64,000 bases of DNA from Myxococcales bacterium (lineage in GTDB: Bacteria; Myxococcota; Myxococcia; Myxococcales; Myxococcaceae): positions 1 through 64,000 of the forward strand of contig JACPVI010000015.1 of assembly GCA_016191815.1 (NCBI GenBank). Direction: 5' to 3'. Positions 40,580 to 48,878 of the stretch are shown in pieces. The notes beneath the pieces were generated by a model, which was not told the DNA's origin, did not search any database, and saw only the letters and a list, made by a program, of their open reading frames with translations. The number at the start of each line of letters is the position of its first letter. Positions within the stretch are counted from its first letter, which is position 1. Position numbers and translations under genes: made by a program.

Positions 40580-42150
40580 CGCCCGCCTCTTGCGTAGGCG
40601 TGCTCGCCTCGTCCCTCGCGGCGGCCTCGGGTTTCGAGGAGCACGGGGTCGACCTGGTGCCTCGCGAGCGAGCCGAAGTGCGGCTCTCGGGCTACCTCCG
40701 GGCTCGCGGGGAGGACCTCTACAACCTGGACCTCGACCGCGGCACCACGCCCTCGGGCCGGCCGCTCTACCCCGTCCCGCTGGCGGATCCTACCGGGCAG
40801 AACCTCACCCACGCCGACGCGCGGCTCCGCACCGAGCTCTCCATCTACGCGCCGGGCGGCTCGGTGGCGGTCAAGCTGCGCGCGGACCTGCTCGACAACC
40901 TCGCTCTGGGAGCAGACCCCGAGCTGAGCCCCGGCTACGGAGCCGCGCCGACTCCGGCGGCCTCAGCCGGCCAGCGGCCGCTGCAGCTTCTTCGGCTCAA
41001 GCGCGCCTACGGAGAGGCGATGACTCCTTTGGGGCTGGTTGCGGCGGGGCGGATGGGCGCCCACTGGGGGCTCGGCATCCTCTCCGGAGGCGGCGACTGC
41101 CTCGACTGCGATGGAGGTGACTCGGCGGACCGGGTGGCCTTCGTCACCTCCATCGCCGGACACCTCTGGGCGGCGGCCTGCGACTTCAGCGCGGTGGGCC
41201 CCACTTCGGCGCGCCCCAGCGGCACCAGGGCGATCGACCTGGAGCCGAGCGACGACGTGCGCAGCTTCACTTTCGCGGTGATGCGATACCGGGACGAGCT
41301 TGCCCGAAAGCGGCGGAGCGGCGCCGGCAAGGCCACCTTCGAGTACGGCGCCTACCTCTCGCTCAGGCGTCAGGAGAACGACGTCCCCTCCTCGTACCTG
41401 CCGGCGGTGGAGCCCGCGACGGTCGAGCCATCCCAGGTGATTCGCCGCGGCTACCAGGCCGCCGCCATGGACTTTTGGGTCCGCCTCACCCTCCCCTGGG
41501 CGCGGATGGAGGCCGAGGCGGCGCTGCTCGTCGCCTCCGCCGACCAGGTGTCGCTGGTCCCGGGGGTGCTCTTGCGCGATGCGGTGCGCTCCACCCAGCT
41601 CGGAGCGGCGCTGCAGACCGACTTCGGCTCCGCGGGCGCGGCGCTAGAGCTCGGGCTCGACTTGGGCTTCGCGAGCGGAGACCCGGCCCCTGGCTTCGGC
41701 GCCTTTCCCACCGCGACGAGCTCCGCGCCGGGCGAGCTGGAGGGGCCGCAGGCGGCGCTCCCCCGCGACACCCGGGTGGACAACTTCCGTTTCCACCCCG
41801 ACTTCCGGATCGATCGGATCCTCTTCGCGGAGATCATCGGCACCGTCACCGACGCCGCCTACGTGCGTCCGCACGCCGGCTACCGGCTCCTCGCGATGGG
41901 AAGGTCGGCGCTGCGGGCGGAGCTGGCGGCGGTGGCTTCGCGGGCCATCGAGCCCGCCTCGACTCCGGGAGGAAGCGCGGAGCTGGGGGTGGAGCTCGAC
42001 TCCGCGCTCGCCTACGGCAGCGGCGACGGTTTCGACGCTCGCCTGGAGCACGCGGTGCTCTTCCCTCTCGCCGGGCTCGCCAATCCGGCGCAAGGCCTCT
42101 CTCCCACTCCGGCGCAACTTTTCAGGCTGCGGCTGGCCTACCTCTTCTGA
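40576..42150 (+). CDS. Outer-membrane beta-barrel-like protein (resembles TIGR04551)
   Basis: 524 aa, GTG start overlapping the hydrolase stop. A weak signal sequence (SCVGVLASSLAAASG) precedes RLSGYLRARGEDLYNLDLDRGTTPSG and a long series of alternating strands (ADARLRTELSIYA; AVKLRADLLDNLAL; AELGVELDSALAYG), ending LFRLRLAYLF with a C-terminal aromatic, as in outer-membrane barrels. The pattern recalls a delta-proteobacterial family known as TIGR04551; this is from memory. It may be a surface channel or receptor linked to the lipoproteins beside it. Confidence 0.78.
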   Translation: MTPASCVGVLASSLAAASGFEEHGVDLVPRERAEVRLSGYLRARGEDLYNLDLDRGTTPSGRPLYPVPLADPTGQNLTHADARLRTELSIYAPGGSVAVKLRADLLDNLALGADPELSPGYGAAPTPAASAGQRPLQLLRLKRAYGEAMTPLGLVAAGRMGAHWGLGILSGGGDCLDCDGGDSADRVAFVTSIAGHLWAAACDFSAVGPTSARPSGTRAIDLEPSDDVRSFTFAVMRYRDELARKRRSGAGKATFEYGAYLSLRRQENDVPSSYLPAVEPATVEPSQVIRRGYQAAAMDFWVRLTLPWARMEAEAALLVASADQVSLVPGVLLRDAVRSTQLGAALQTDFGSAGAALELGLDLGFASGDPAPGFGAFPTATSSAPGELEGPQAALPRDTRVDNFRFHPDFRIDRILFAEIIGTVTDAAYVRPHAGYRLLAMGRSALRAELAAVASRAIEPASTPGGSAELGVELDSALAYGSGDGFDARLEHAVLFPLAGLANPAQGLSPTPAQLFRLRLAYLF

Positions 42151-42152
42151 GA

Positions 42153-43058
42153 ATGCCGATGCTCGCGTCCTTTGAGGCTCGTGTCGGGTGTGGCGCTCAT
42201 CCAGCGCAGCTCTCGGCGAACACCGCCGACCCACTCCTGCTGGCGGCGTTCCTTCTCGCCTGCGCGTGCTCGGGCGAGAACCGCACCTTCCCCGAGCGGA
42301 GCGCCTACCAGTCCTCGCCACCGCCGGAGCTTTCCTGCCGGCCCAACCTGGACGGGAAGATCGAGCCCTCCGAGCTGAAGGCGGCGCTGGGCACGCCGGT
42401 CTCCTATCTGATCTCTCCCGCCGGGGCGCGGAGGACGGTGGACGTGGCCGGGAGCCTCGATTCCGCATCGCGCAGGGTGTGGGAGTGGTCCACGGACCTC
42501 GCCGACGATCAGGTGGCGCGGCTCTCCGCGTCTTCTCTCTCCGGCAAGTGGTACGCGGCGTCGTTCCCCACCGGACAGTTCGTCGCTCCGCTCGATGCCG
42601 GCGGACAGACCGAGGCGGTCTATGCGCAGGACTCGGCGGCGCTGTGGCTGCTGGGGTTCGCCTCCGCCAGCGAGCTGCCGGCCCAGAACAAGAGCCTGCT
42701 CTTGTACTCGCAGCCGGTGGCCATCTATCGCTTCCCCATCCAGGTGGGAGGAAGCTGGGTGAGCGCCGGCGAGGTCCGCGACGGAACTTTGCGCGGGCTG
42801 CCCTACGCGGGAAGGGACACCTATCAGGTCTCGGTGGACGCCTCCGGGCGGCTCGAGCTGCCGGACCTGACCTTCACCCAGGCCTACCGGACGCGGACCA
42901 AAGTGACGGTGGAGCCCTCGATCGGCGTGCCCATCTCGCGCCGGCAAGTCTCGTTCCTCTTCGAGTGCTTCGGGGAGGTGGCGAGGGCGGTGAGCCTGGA
43001 CGACGAGCCGAAGGACGACTTCACCACCGCCGCCGAGGTGCGGCGGCTGGGCCTGTGA
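42153..43058 (+). CDS. Hypothetical lipoprotein, paralogue B, with EF-hand-like motif
   Basis: 301 aa if started at the ATG at 42153, two bases after the barrel gene. The start is uncertain because the hydrophobic part (DPLLLAAFLLACACSG) comes late and lacks basic residues before it. After the lipobox, CRPNLDGKIEPSEL parallels the CQPDFDGSISRQEI of paralogue A, and the end FECFGEVA...AEVRRL matches too. Overall the two share a beta-rich domain of about 200 residues. Both flank the hydrolase-barrel pair, so the four genes probably work together at the envelope. Confidence 0.78.
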   Translation: MPMLASFEARVGCGAHPAQLSANTADPLLLAAFLLACACSGENRTFPERSAYQSSPPPELSCRPNLDGKIEPSELKAALGTPVSYLISPAGARRTVDVAGSLDSASRRVWEWSTDLADDQVARLSASSLSGKWYAASFPTGQFVAPLDAGGQTEAVYAQDSAALWLLGFASASELPAQNKSLLLYSQPVAIYRFPIQVGGSWVSAGEVRDGTLRGLPYAGRDTYQVSVDASGRLELPDLTFTQAYRTRTKVTVEPSIGVPISRRQVSFLFECFGEVARAVSLDDEPKDDFTTAAEVRRLGL

Positions 43059-43070
43059 CGGAGGAGAAAG

Positions 43071-43361
43071 ATGCTCTGGGAAACCTGGAAGAAGGGCTTT
43101 GACGCCTGGGAGGCCAAGACCGCCCAGCTCTTCGAGCTGTGGCTCAAGAGCCCCCTCATCCTCCAGCCGATGGGGTTGGCGCTGAGCGCCGCGATGAAGG
43201 TGAAGGCGGCCCAGGACCGGGCGGTGGCGAGGTGGTGGGCGGCGATGGGGCTTCCCACCCGGCGCGACCAGGAGCGGACGCTCCACGCGCTCAACCAGCT
43301 GCAGAGCCGCTTGATGGACCTCGAAGAGCGGCTGGCGGGCGAGCGGCTTGCCAAGGAGTAG
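43071..43361 (+). CDS. PhaE/phasin-like PHA synthase subunit
   Basis: 96 aa. ATG at 43071 directly after GGAGGAGAA. The helical N-terminus is rich in Trp and Leu (WETWKKGFDAWEAKTAQLFELWL). The C-terminus MGLPTRRDQERTLHALNQLQSRLMDLEERL matches the L(G/N)LPTR...L..R...LE pattern found at the end of PhaE and many phasins. It is followed three bases later by the acyl-CoA ligase and then the second synthase, so it is probably the partner of that synthase. Confidence 0.78.
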   Translation: MLWETWKKGFDAWEAKTAQLFELWLKSPLILQPMGLALSAAMKVKAAQDRAVARWWAAMGLPTRRDQERTLHALNQLQSRLMDLEERLAGERLAKE

Positions 43362-43364
43362 CCC

Positions 43365-45116
43365 ATGGACGTCACCCGATACCTGGAGCTGAAAGTCGGC
43401 CCCGGGGCCATCTTCGACCACCTGCCGGAGCGCGCCTCCAGGGTCCGCTTCATGCTGCCATCCGCGGACGGCGACTGGAGGGCGGTCACCCACGGCGCCT
43501 ACGCCAAGCTGGTGCGCCAGCTCGCGCTCTACCTCGGCACCGCCGAGCTGAAGGCCGGCGAGCGGGCGGCCATCTTCGCGCCCAACTCGGTGGAGTGGAT
43601 CTCCGCCGCGATGGCCATCCAGGCCGCCGGCGGGGCGATGGTTCCCATCTACCCCGCCAGCACCGCCGAGCAGGCGGCCTACCTGGCGCGGCACTCGGAC
43701 GCGCGGGTGCTGTTCGTCGACACCCCGCCGTTGCTCTGTCGGGTGCTCGAGGCCTGGAGCGAGTACCAGGGCATCTTCCGCATCGTCACCCTCTCCGACG
43801 GGCTGGACCCGGCGCCGGTCCTGGAGAGCCTTAGGGCGAAGGGCCGCAGCGTGCCCTCGCTGGCCGAGGTGGAGCGAAAGATGTTGCCGCTCCAGCGGGC
43901 GCTGGCGATCGGCGGCGCCCGGGACCGCGACGAGCCTGGCGCCTTCGAGCGCACCCTCGCCGGAGTCTCGCTCGATCAGGTCGGGCTGATGCTCTACACC
44001 TCCGGCACCTCCGGAAACCCCAAGGGCGTCCCGCTCACCCACCGGAACGTGGCGGTCAACGGGCAGGACTGGCTTCGGTGCAACGCTCCGCTGCTCGAGG
44101 AGAACGCGGTGGATCTGTTGTGGCTGCCGATGAGCCACATCTTCGGCTTCGGCGAGGCCTGCCTGGGTAACACTCTGGGCTTCACCACCTACCTCTCCGA
44201 CCCGCTGGCGGTGATGGCCCACCTCCCGGAGGTGAAGCCGTCGGTCTTCATGAGCGTGCCGTCTTTGTGGGAGAAGCTGGCGATGGCCGCGTCGGGAGAG
44301 GCCGACCCGGCCAAGCGACGGGAGCGACTGATGGCGGTGACCGGCGGGCGGCTGCGCTTCTGCCTCTCCGGCGGCGCCGGCCTCAAGCGCGAGGTGAAGG
44401 AGCTCTTCCACTCGAACGGGGTGCTGATCATCGAAGGCTATGGACTGACCGAGACCTCGCCCACCCTCACCTTGAACCGCCCGGACGCCTTTCGCTTCGA
44501 CTCGGTGGGAAAGCCCCTGCCCTCGGTGGAGCTGATGCTCGCCCCGGACGGGGAAATCCTCGCCCGCGGCCCGAACGTGTTCGGCGGCTACCACAAGGAG
44601 CCGGAGGCGACCAAGGAGGCCTTCACTCCGGACGGCTGGTTCAAGACCGGGGACGTGGGGAGGTTCACCGACGACGGCTTTTTGCAGATCGTCGACCGGA
44701 AGAAGGACATCCTGGTGACGGCGGGAGGGAAGAACGTGCCTCCGGCGAACATCGAGCTGCGCTTCCGGGATGATCCATTCATCGCCCACCTGGTGGTGTA
44801 CGGCGACGGCAAGCGCTACCTGGTGGCCGGGGTGTGGCTCAACGAGGCGGCGGTGGACGCGCACCTTGCGGCGTCGGAGGTGAAGCCAGGGGGCCGCGCC
44901 GAGGCGGTGCGGGCGCTCTTGCAGCGGCGCATCGACAAGGTGAACGCCGAGCTGGCGAGCTACGAGACCATCAAGCGCTTTTCGGTGATGGACCGGCCTC
45001 TCACCGTCGCCGACCGGCTGCTCACCGCCACCCTCAAGGTGCGGCGGAAGAAGGTCTACGAGTGCTTCGGCGAGAAGCTGGAGGCGCTCTACCAGGAGGG
45101 GGCCCGGCGGCCATGA
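43365..45116 (+). CDS. Acyl-CoA synthetase (AMP-binding family)
   Basis: 583 aa. ATG at 43365 after AAGGAG. The adenylate-forming signature [21 protein letters not shown] (around residue 210) is followed by [19 protein letters not shown] and the hinge [17 protein letters not shown]. The length and the C-terminal domain are those of long-chain acyl-CoA synthetases (AMP-forming, FadD15/Acsl type). It activates fatty or hydroxy acids to CoA thioesters, and beside two PHA synthases it may feed hydroxyacyl-CoA into polymer. It overlaps the second synthase gene by four bases (ATGA). Confidence 0.92.
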   Translation: MDVTRYLELKVGPGAIFDHLPERASRVRFMLPSADGDWRAVTHGAYAKLVRQLALYLGTAELKAGERAAIFAPNSVEWISAAMAIQAAGGAMVPIYPASTAEQAAYLARHSDARVLFVDTPPLLCRVLEAWSEYQGIFRIVTLSDGLDPAPVLESLRAKGRSVPSLAEVERKMLPLQRALAIGGARDRDEPGAFERTLAGVSLDQVGLMLYTSGTSGNPKGVPLTHRNVAVNGQDWLRCNAPLLEENAVDLLWLPMSHIFGFGEACLGNTLGFTTYLSDPLAVMAHLPEVKPSVFMSVPSLWEKLAMAASGEADPAKRRERLMAVTGGRLRFCLSGGAGLKREVKELFHSNGVLIIEGYGLTETSPTLTLNRPDAFRFDSVGKPLPSVELMLAPDGEILARGPNVFGGYHKEPEATKEAFTPDGWFKTGDVGRFTDDGFLQIVDRKKDILVTAGGKNVPPANIELRFRDDPFIAHLVVYGDGKRYLVAGVWLNEAAVDAHLAASEVKPGGRAEAVRALLQRRIDKVNAELASYETIKRFSVMDRPLTVADRLLTATLKVRRKKVYECFGEKLEALYQEGARRP

Positions 45117-46171
45117 AGCGGTGGTGGAACCTGGCCACGCTCTTCGCGCGGAGGCCCAAGGTGGGGCAGACGCCGGCGGACGCGGTGTTCCGCGAGAACA
45201 AGTGGAGCCTGCTCCGCTACCGGCCGCGGGAAGGAGGGCCCGCGCATCGGACTGCGGTGCTCCTGGTGCCGTCGCTGATCAATCGGCACTACGTCCTCGA
45301 CCTGATGCCGGGGAAGAGCTTCGCCGAGTTTTTGGTGGCGGCGGGCCATCCAGTGTTCGCGATCGACTGGGGCACCCCGGCTGACGAGGACCGCTACCTC
45401 ACCTTCGACGAGGTGTGCGACCGGTACCTGGGGAGGGCGGTGCGGCAGGTGGCCGCCAGCTCGCCGCGGGGAAAGGCGCACCTATTGGGCTACTGCATGG
45501 GAGGGACGCTCACCGCAATCTACGCGGCGGCGCATCCCGAGCGCGTGGCCTCGCTCACCGCGCTCGCGGCGCCGATCCGCTTTCACGACAGCGGGCTGCT
45601 CTCGGCCTGGAGCCGGGCCGAGTCCTTCGACCTGGACGCCCTGGTGGATGGCTTCGGGAATGTGCCCTGGCAGCTCATGCAGTCGAGCTTCCACCTCCTC
45701 CGGCCGACTCTCGGGCTGTCCAAGATGGTGGGACTGCTCGATCGGGCTTGGAACGACGAGTTCCTCGACGGCTTCCTGGCGCTGGAGAAGTGGGGCAACG
45801 ACAACGTGTCGATGCCGGGCGAGCTATACCGCCGCTACGTGCGCGAGCTGTATCGCGAGGACGCGCTCTGGAACGGCACGTTCGCCCTCTCCGGGGAGCG
45901 GGTGCGGCTCTCGCGCATCGAGTGCCCGGTCTTGGCGGTGACCTTCGAGCACGACAGCATCGTGCCCAAGGAGAGCGCCGCGGCGCTGCTAGAGCTGGCG
46001 GGCTCATCCGACAAGCAGCGGATCCACCTTCCGGGCGGCCACGTGGGGGCGGTGGTGTCGAAGACCGGGGCGAAGACGCTCTGGCCGCAGCTCTCGGCCT
46101 TCTGGGCGGCGCGGGACGGCCCGGTAGCTCGGCCGCGGGTGGTTCAGCTGAGCGGAAAGGGCACGCCGTAG
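45113..46171 (+). CDS. phaC: Second PHA synthase-like protein
   Basis: 352 aa. The ATG at 45113 overlaps the ligase stop. Same fold and motifs as the synthase at 35439-36458: [16 protein letters not shown], nucleophile elbow GYCMGG (Cys128), Asp in TFEHDSIVP and His in GGHVGAVV. The two proteins are recognisably similar throughout and are the size of class III PhaC. Having one synthase with a phasin-like partner on each strand suggests two enzymes with different partners or substrates. The neighbouring ligase favours an acid-salvage role for this one. Confidence 0.9.
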   Translation: MKRWWNLATLFARRPKVGQTPADAVFRENKWSLLRYRPREGGPAHRTAVLLVPSLINRHYVLDLMPGKSFAEFLVAAGHPVFAIDWGTPADEDRYLTFDEVCDRYLGRAVRQVAASSPRGKAHLLGYCMGGTLTAIYAAAHPERVASLTALAAPIRFHDSGLLSAWSRAESFDLDALVDGFGNVPWQLMQSSFHLLRPTLGLSKMVGLLDRAWNDEFLDGFLALEKWGNDNVSMPGELYRRYVRELYREDALWNGTFALSGERVRLSRIECPVLAVTFEHDSIVPKESAAALLELAGSSDKQRIHLPGGHVGAVVSKTGAKTLWPQLSAFWAARDGPVARPRVVQLSGKGTP

Positions 46172-46367
46172 GAGAAACCAGCCGCGTCGGGACACCGCGC
46201 CCAGCCGCGGGCGCCCGAGCCCCAGCGCGGCCATCGCCTGAGCGCAGGGGACCAGGAAGGTGCCTGTGCGCTCGCAGGAGATGCGAGCCCACCGACTCCT
46301 CTCGAGGTTTCTCACCCGTGGACGCCGCCGTCATACAGGGCTCGCTGGTGCGCGCTATCGTCCCTGA

Positions 46368-46472
46368 CGGGCGCTTCGGTCGCGGTTCGCTCTCCACTTC
46401 GTCAAGACCGGCCAGGTGGCCACCGGACATTCCAAGGCGCTCGCAGAGCTGGAGGCCGCCTCGAGAGCCTGA
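46368..46472 (+). pseudogene. Possible HEPN-domain fragment in the 46172-46601 gap
   Basis: A 34-codon open stretch reads RALRSRFALHFVKTGQVATGHSKALAELEAASRA, then stop. HFVKTG followed by a helix is a common end of HEPN (UPF0332) proteins, but a stop precedes it at once and no start is present. Weak evidence. The rest of this 430-base gap shows only the ribosome site of the sigma factor gene and no other recognisable element. Confidence 0.25.
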
Positions 46473-46601
46473 TGATCCGCGATCGGAATCGGCCGATGGG
46501 CTTCGAGACCTACCGGATCGGCGCGCGCCGCTTGGAATTCCGGCCGCTTGTGCGACAGTCTGCGCCCGCAACTTTTCCGGCGGAAAGGGGTTTGCACGGC
46601 C

Positions 46602-47195
46602 GTGGAAGTGGACGAAGACGCCGAGCTGATGCTTAGGGTGGCGGCCGGGGACAAGTCGGCGTTCGCGGCGCTGTTCGACCGCTACCAGGCGAGCATCTGC
46701 CGCTTCGCGTACCGCTTCGTGGGAGATCAAGCCAGAGCAGAGGAGCTGGCCCAGGAAATCTTCGTGAAGCTGTACCGGAGCGCCAAGAGCTACCGGCCCT
46801 CCGCGAAGCTCAAGACGTTCCTCTTCAGGGTGGCCTCTAACCACTGCCTGAACGAAGTCCGCCGCGGGGAGTACCGCATGCCGCACGTCGAGCCCCACAC
46901 CGAGGAGCAAGAGGGCGCGGACGGCCAGGCCCAGCACGCCTCCGGCCCGGATCAAGCCCTCGAGGGCAAGGAGCTGGAGCGGGCGGTGGGCGAGGCGCTC
47001 TCGAAGATGTCGGAGCGCGAGCGGGCCGCCTTCACCATGTGCCGCTTCGAGGGAATGGCCTACCGCGACATCGCCTTCGCGCTGTCCGCGAGCGAAGCCG
47101 CGGTGAAGAGCCTCATCCACCGGGCGACCCTGGCGGTGGCCCGGCGCATCGAGGAGCTGCAGGCGGGGCTTTGCCCCGCGAGGAGTCAGGCATGA
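46602..47195 (+). CDS. ECF RNA polymerase sigma factor (RpoE-like)
   Basis: 197 aa. GTG at 46602, a second GTG at 46608; GGAAAGGGG lies upstream. Sigma region 2 is clear (LFDRYQASICRFAYRFVGDQARAEELAQEIFVKLYRSAKSYRP) and region 4 likewise (LSKMSERERAAFTMCRFEGMAYRDIAFALSASEAAVKSLIHRA). It is the first gene of a four-gene operon with a zinc-finger anti-sigma factor, so activity is probably set by the membrane partner. A promoter of its own could not be recognised with confidence. Confidence 0.93.
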   Translation: MEVDEDAELMLRVAAGDKSAFAALFDRYQASICRFAYRFVGDQARAEELAQEIFVKLYRSAKSYRPSAKLKTFLFRVASNHCLNEVRRGEYRMPHVEPHTEEQEGADGQAQHASGPDQALEGKELERAVGEALSKMSERERAAFTMCRFEGMAYRDIAFALSASEAAVKSLIHRATLAVARRIEELQAGLCPARSQA

Positions 47196-47650
47196 GCTGC
47201 GAGATCGAACAGGACTTGACCGCCTTCCTGGACGGAGAGCTTCCCGAGCTTCGGGCCAAGCAGGTGGAGGCGCACCTGCCGGGCTGCCCAAGCTGCGCCG
47301 GAACCCTCTCGCTCATCCGGCGCACCGTCTTGCAGCTCGCCGCGCTCCCCGAGCTTTCTCCCTCGCTGGCTCTCCGGCGGAAGGTGATGGCCCGGCTGGA
47401 TGAACCCTCCGGCCTCACCGAGCGGCTTCGGGCGCTCTTCCGGCCGGCGGTGCTGATGCCCGCCCTGGGGATGGCCGCCGCCGCCTCGGTGGCGGTAGTC
47501 CTCTCGGTGGGCCCCGAGTCCCGGCTGGACCCCGAGCAGATGTACGTGGCGATGAACATGGAGATGCTCGAGGACTTCGAGGTGGTGGGCCTCGAGCCCG
47601 AAGACGTCGAGGTGGTGACCCACCTGCACGAGCTGGAGGCCCTGCCATGA
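47192..47650 (+). CDS. Zinc-finger anti-sigma factor
   Basis: 152 aa. The ATG overlaps the sigma factor stop (ATGA). The N-terminal zf-HC2 motif is AHLPGCPSC (HxxxCxxC, about 30-37), typical of zinc anti-sigma factors. One membrane helix (about 93-112, VLMPALGMAAAASVAVVLSVG) and an acidic periplasmic tail (DPEQMYVAMNMEMLEDFEVVG) follow. It probably holds the sigma factor at the inner membrane until an envelope signal is sensed. It overlaps the next gene by four bases. Confidence 0.9.
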   Translation: MSCEIEQDLTAFLDGELPELRAKQVEAHLPGCPSCAGTLSLIRRTVLQLAALPELSPSLALRRKVMARLDEPSGLTERLRALFRPAVLMPALGMAAAASVAVVLSVGPESRLDPEQMYVAMNMEMLEDFEVVGLEPEDVEVVTHLHELEALP

Positions 47651-48144
47651 GCCGGAAGACCGCCATCCACTCCCTCTTCGCCGCCCTGCTCCTTGGGGCG
47701 GCGATGCCCAAGGCGGCCTTGGCCCAATCGGAGCAGAGCGCCGCCGACCGCTTCCAGAGCCTCCCCGAGGACCAGAAGGAGGAGCTGCGCAAGAAGCTGC
47801 GCGAGTTCAAGGCCCTCCCCAAGGAGGAGCAGGAGCGGATCAAGGCGAACACGGAAAAGTGGCGCTCCCTCAACCCCGAGGAGAAGGAGCGCATCCGGGA
47901 GAACGTGCGCCACTTCCGAAAGCTCGACCCTAGGGAGCGGCGTGAGCTGAGGGAGCGCTTCCGCGAGTTCCGCAAGCTGGATCCGGAGCGGCGCGCCGAG
48001 CTTCGCCATAGGATGCGGGCCTTCCTCCGCGCCAACCCGGACAAGCGGGAGCAGCTGATGGAGAACCTGCGGCGCTGGAGGCAGCTCACTCCCGAGCAGC
48101 GGCAGCTTCTCCGCGAGCGGATGCGAGAGCGCAGGCGGCGGTAG
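47647..48144 (+). CDS. Periplasmic DUF3106-like charged repeat protein
   Basis: 165 aa. Signal peptide (HSLFAALLLGAAMPKAALAQ). The mature protein is a series of short helical repeats of about 21 residues with the core RxLxPEER..L/I R.R.R.F..L (RSLNPEEKERIRENVRHFRKL; RKLDPERRAELRHRMRAFL). DUF3106 proteins of this type sit beside ECF sigma/anti-sigma genes in many proteobacteria, and a sensing role similar to CpxP/RseB-like partners is possible. It is very rich in Arg and Glu. Confidence 0.85.
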   Translation: MSRKTAIHSLFAALLLGAAMPKAALAQSEQSAADRFQSLPEDQKEELRKKLREFKALPKEEQERIKANTEKWRSLNPEEKERIRENVRHFRKLDPRERRELRERFREFRKLDPERRAELRHRMRAFLRANPDKREQLMENLRRWRQLTPEQRQLLRERMRERRRR

Positions 48145-48154
48145 GAGGCCACCG

Positions 48155-48388
48155 ATGAGAGCCTTCTGGACGCTCTTGTGGCTCTTCCTCGCCGGCTTCA
48201 CCGCGAAGGCGGCGGACGCCGGAGAGCAGCGCGTGGCCGCCGAGGCGAAGAGCCAGCCCGCGGCGAAGCCGGAGGCGCAGAAGCCCTCCGACGAGGACAA
48301 GGAAGTGATGGAGAACCTGGATCTCTTGGAGGACCTGGACCAGTACCAGGACCTCGAATTGCTCCAGGAGCTGGCCCTGGAGCGCTGA
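48155..48388 (+). CDS. Small secreted acidic protein of the sigma factor operon
   Basis: 77 aa. ATG at 48155 after TAGGAGG. Signal peptide (AFWTLLWLFLAGFTAKAADA), a short Ala/Lys/Pro linker and an acidic tail EDKEVMENLDLLEDLDQYQDLELLQELALER. The acidic Leu-rich tail resembles the DFEVVGLEPEDVEV end of the anti-sigma factor and could compete for the same partner, the basic DUF3106-like protein. That link is inference. Family not recognised. Confidence 0.75.
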   Translation: MRAFWTLLWLFLAGFTAKAADAGEQRVAAEAKSQPAAKPEAQKPSDEDKEVMENLDLLEDLDQYQDLELLQELALER

Positions 48389-48416
48389 GGCCGGCCGAGC
48401 TACAAACCAATAGGCG

Positions 48417-48872
48417 ATGCTCCTCATCCGAAGGCTCAAGGTGAGCGACCTCCCCGCCCTGGAGCGGATCGAAGCCGAGAGCTGCAAGAAGCTCCCCGGC
48501 CGCTCCGGCTGGCTGAGCGGGTTTCGCAAGCTGCTCGAGCGCACCGTCTCCGACGAGCCCGAGGGGCTGATGATCGCCGAGCTGGACGGGCGGGTGGTGG
48601 GCTCGGCGATCGCGCGGCTCCGGGGGAAGCACCCGGTGAGCGGGCTTCTCTACGGCCACATCTTCCACCTCGCCGCGGCCCCGGAGGCGAAGGACCAGGG
48701 GGTGAGCGCGAGGCTCTTGCGCGAGTGCGAGGCCTACCTCCGCTCGCGCGGCTGCGAGGCAGTGCACCTCTCGGTGCCGGCCGACGACACCCGCGAGGCC
48801 GAGCTGTACAGGCGGAGCGGCTACCGGGTCTCCGCCTGGGAGCTGGAGAAGAGCTGGTCGAAGCCCGATTGA
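48417..48872 (+). CDS. GNAT-family acetyltransferase
   Basis: 151 aa. GNAT fold: IRRLKVSDLPALERIEAESC (beta1-alpha1), motif A-like VGSAIARLR...HIFHLAAAPEAKDQGVSARLLRECEAYLRSRG with the acetyl-CoA loop (Q/R)xxG(V)xxxLL, and ELYRRSGYRV near the end. The spacing resembles RimI-like N-acetyltransferases, but the substrate is not known. It follows the sigma operon by 28 bases and could be its last gene or have its own start signals. Confidence 0.85.
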   Translation: MLLIRRLKVSDLPALERIEAESCKKLPGRSGWLSGFRKLLERTVSDEPEGLMIAELDGRVVGSAIARLRGKHPVSGLLYGHIFHLAAAPEAKDQGVSARLLRECEAYLRSRGCEAVHLSVPADDTREAELYRRSGYRVSAWELEKSWSKPD

Positions 48873-48878
48873 GCCAAG

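Noticed and set aside
42138-44864. 908-codon minus-strand open frame opposite the ligase
   Set aside because: No recognisable protein features; the ligase motifs on the plus strand are complete.
46560-46600. AACTTTT before the ECF sigma gene as an ECF -35 box
   Set aside because: The distance to the start codon leaves too little room for a -10 box and ribosome site, and no matching -10 is seen.
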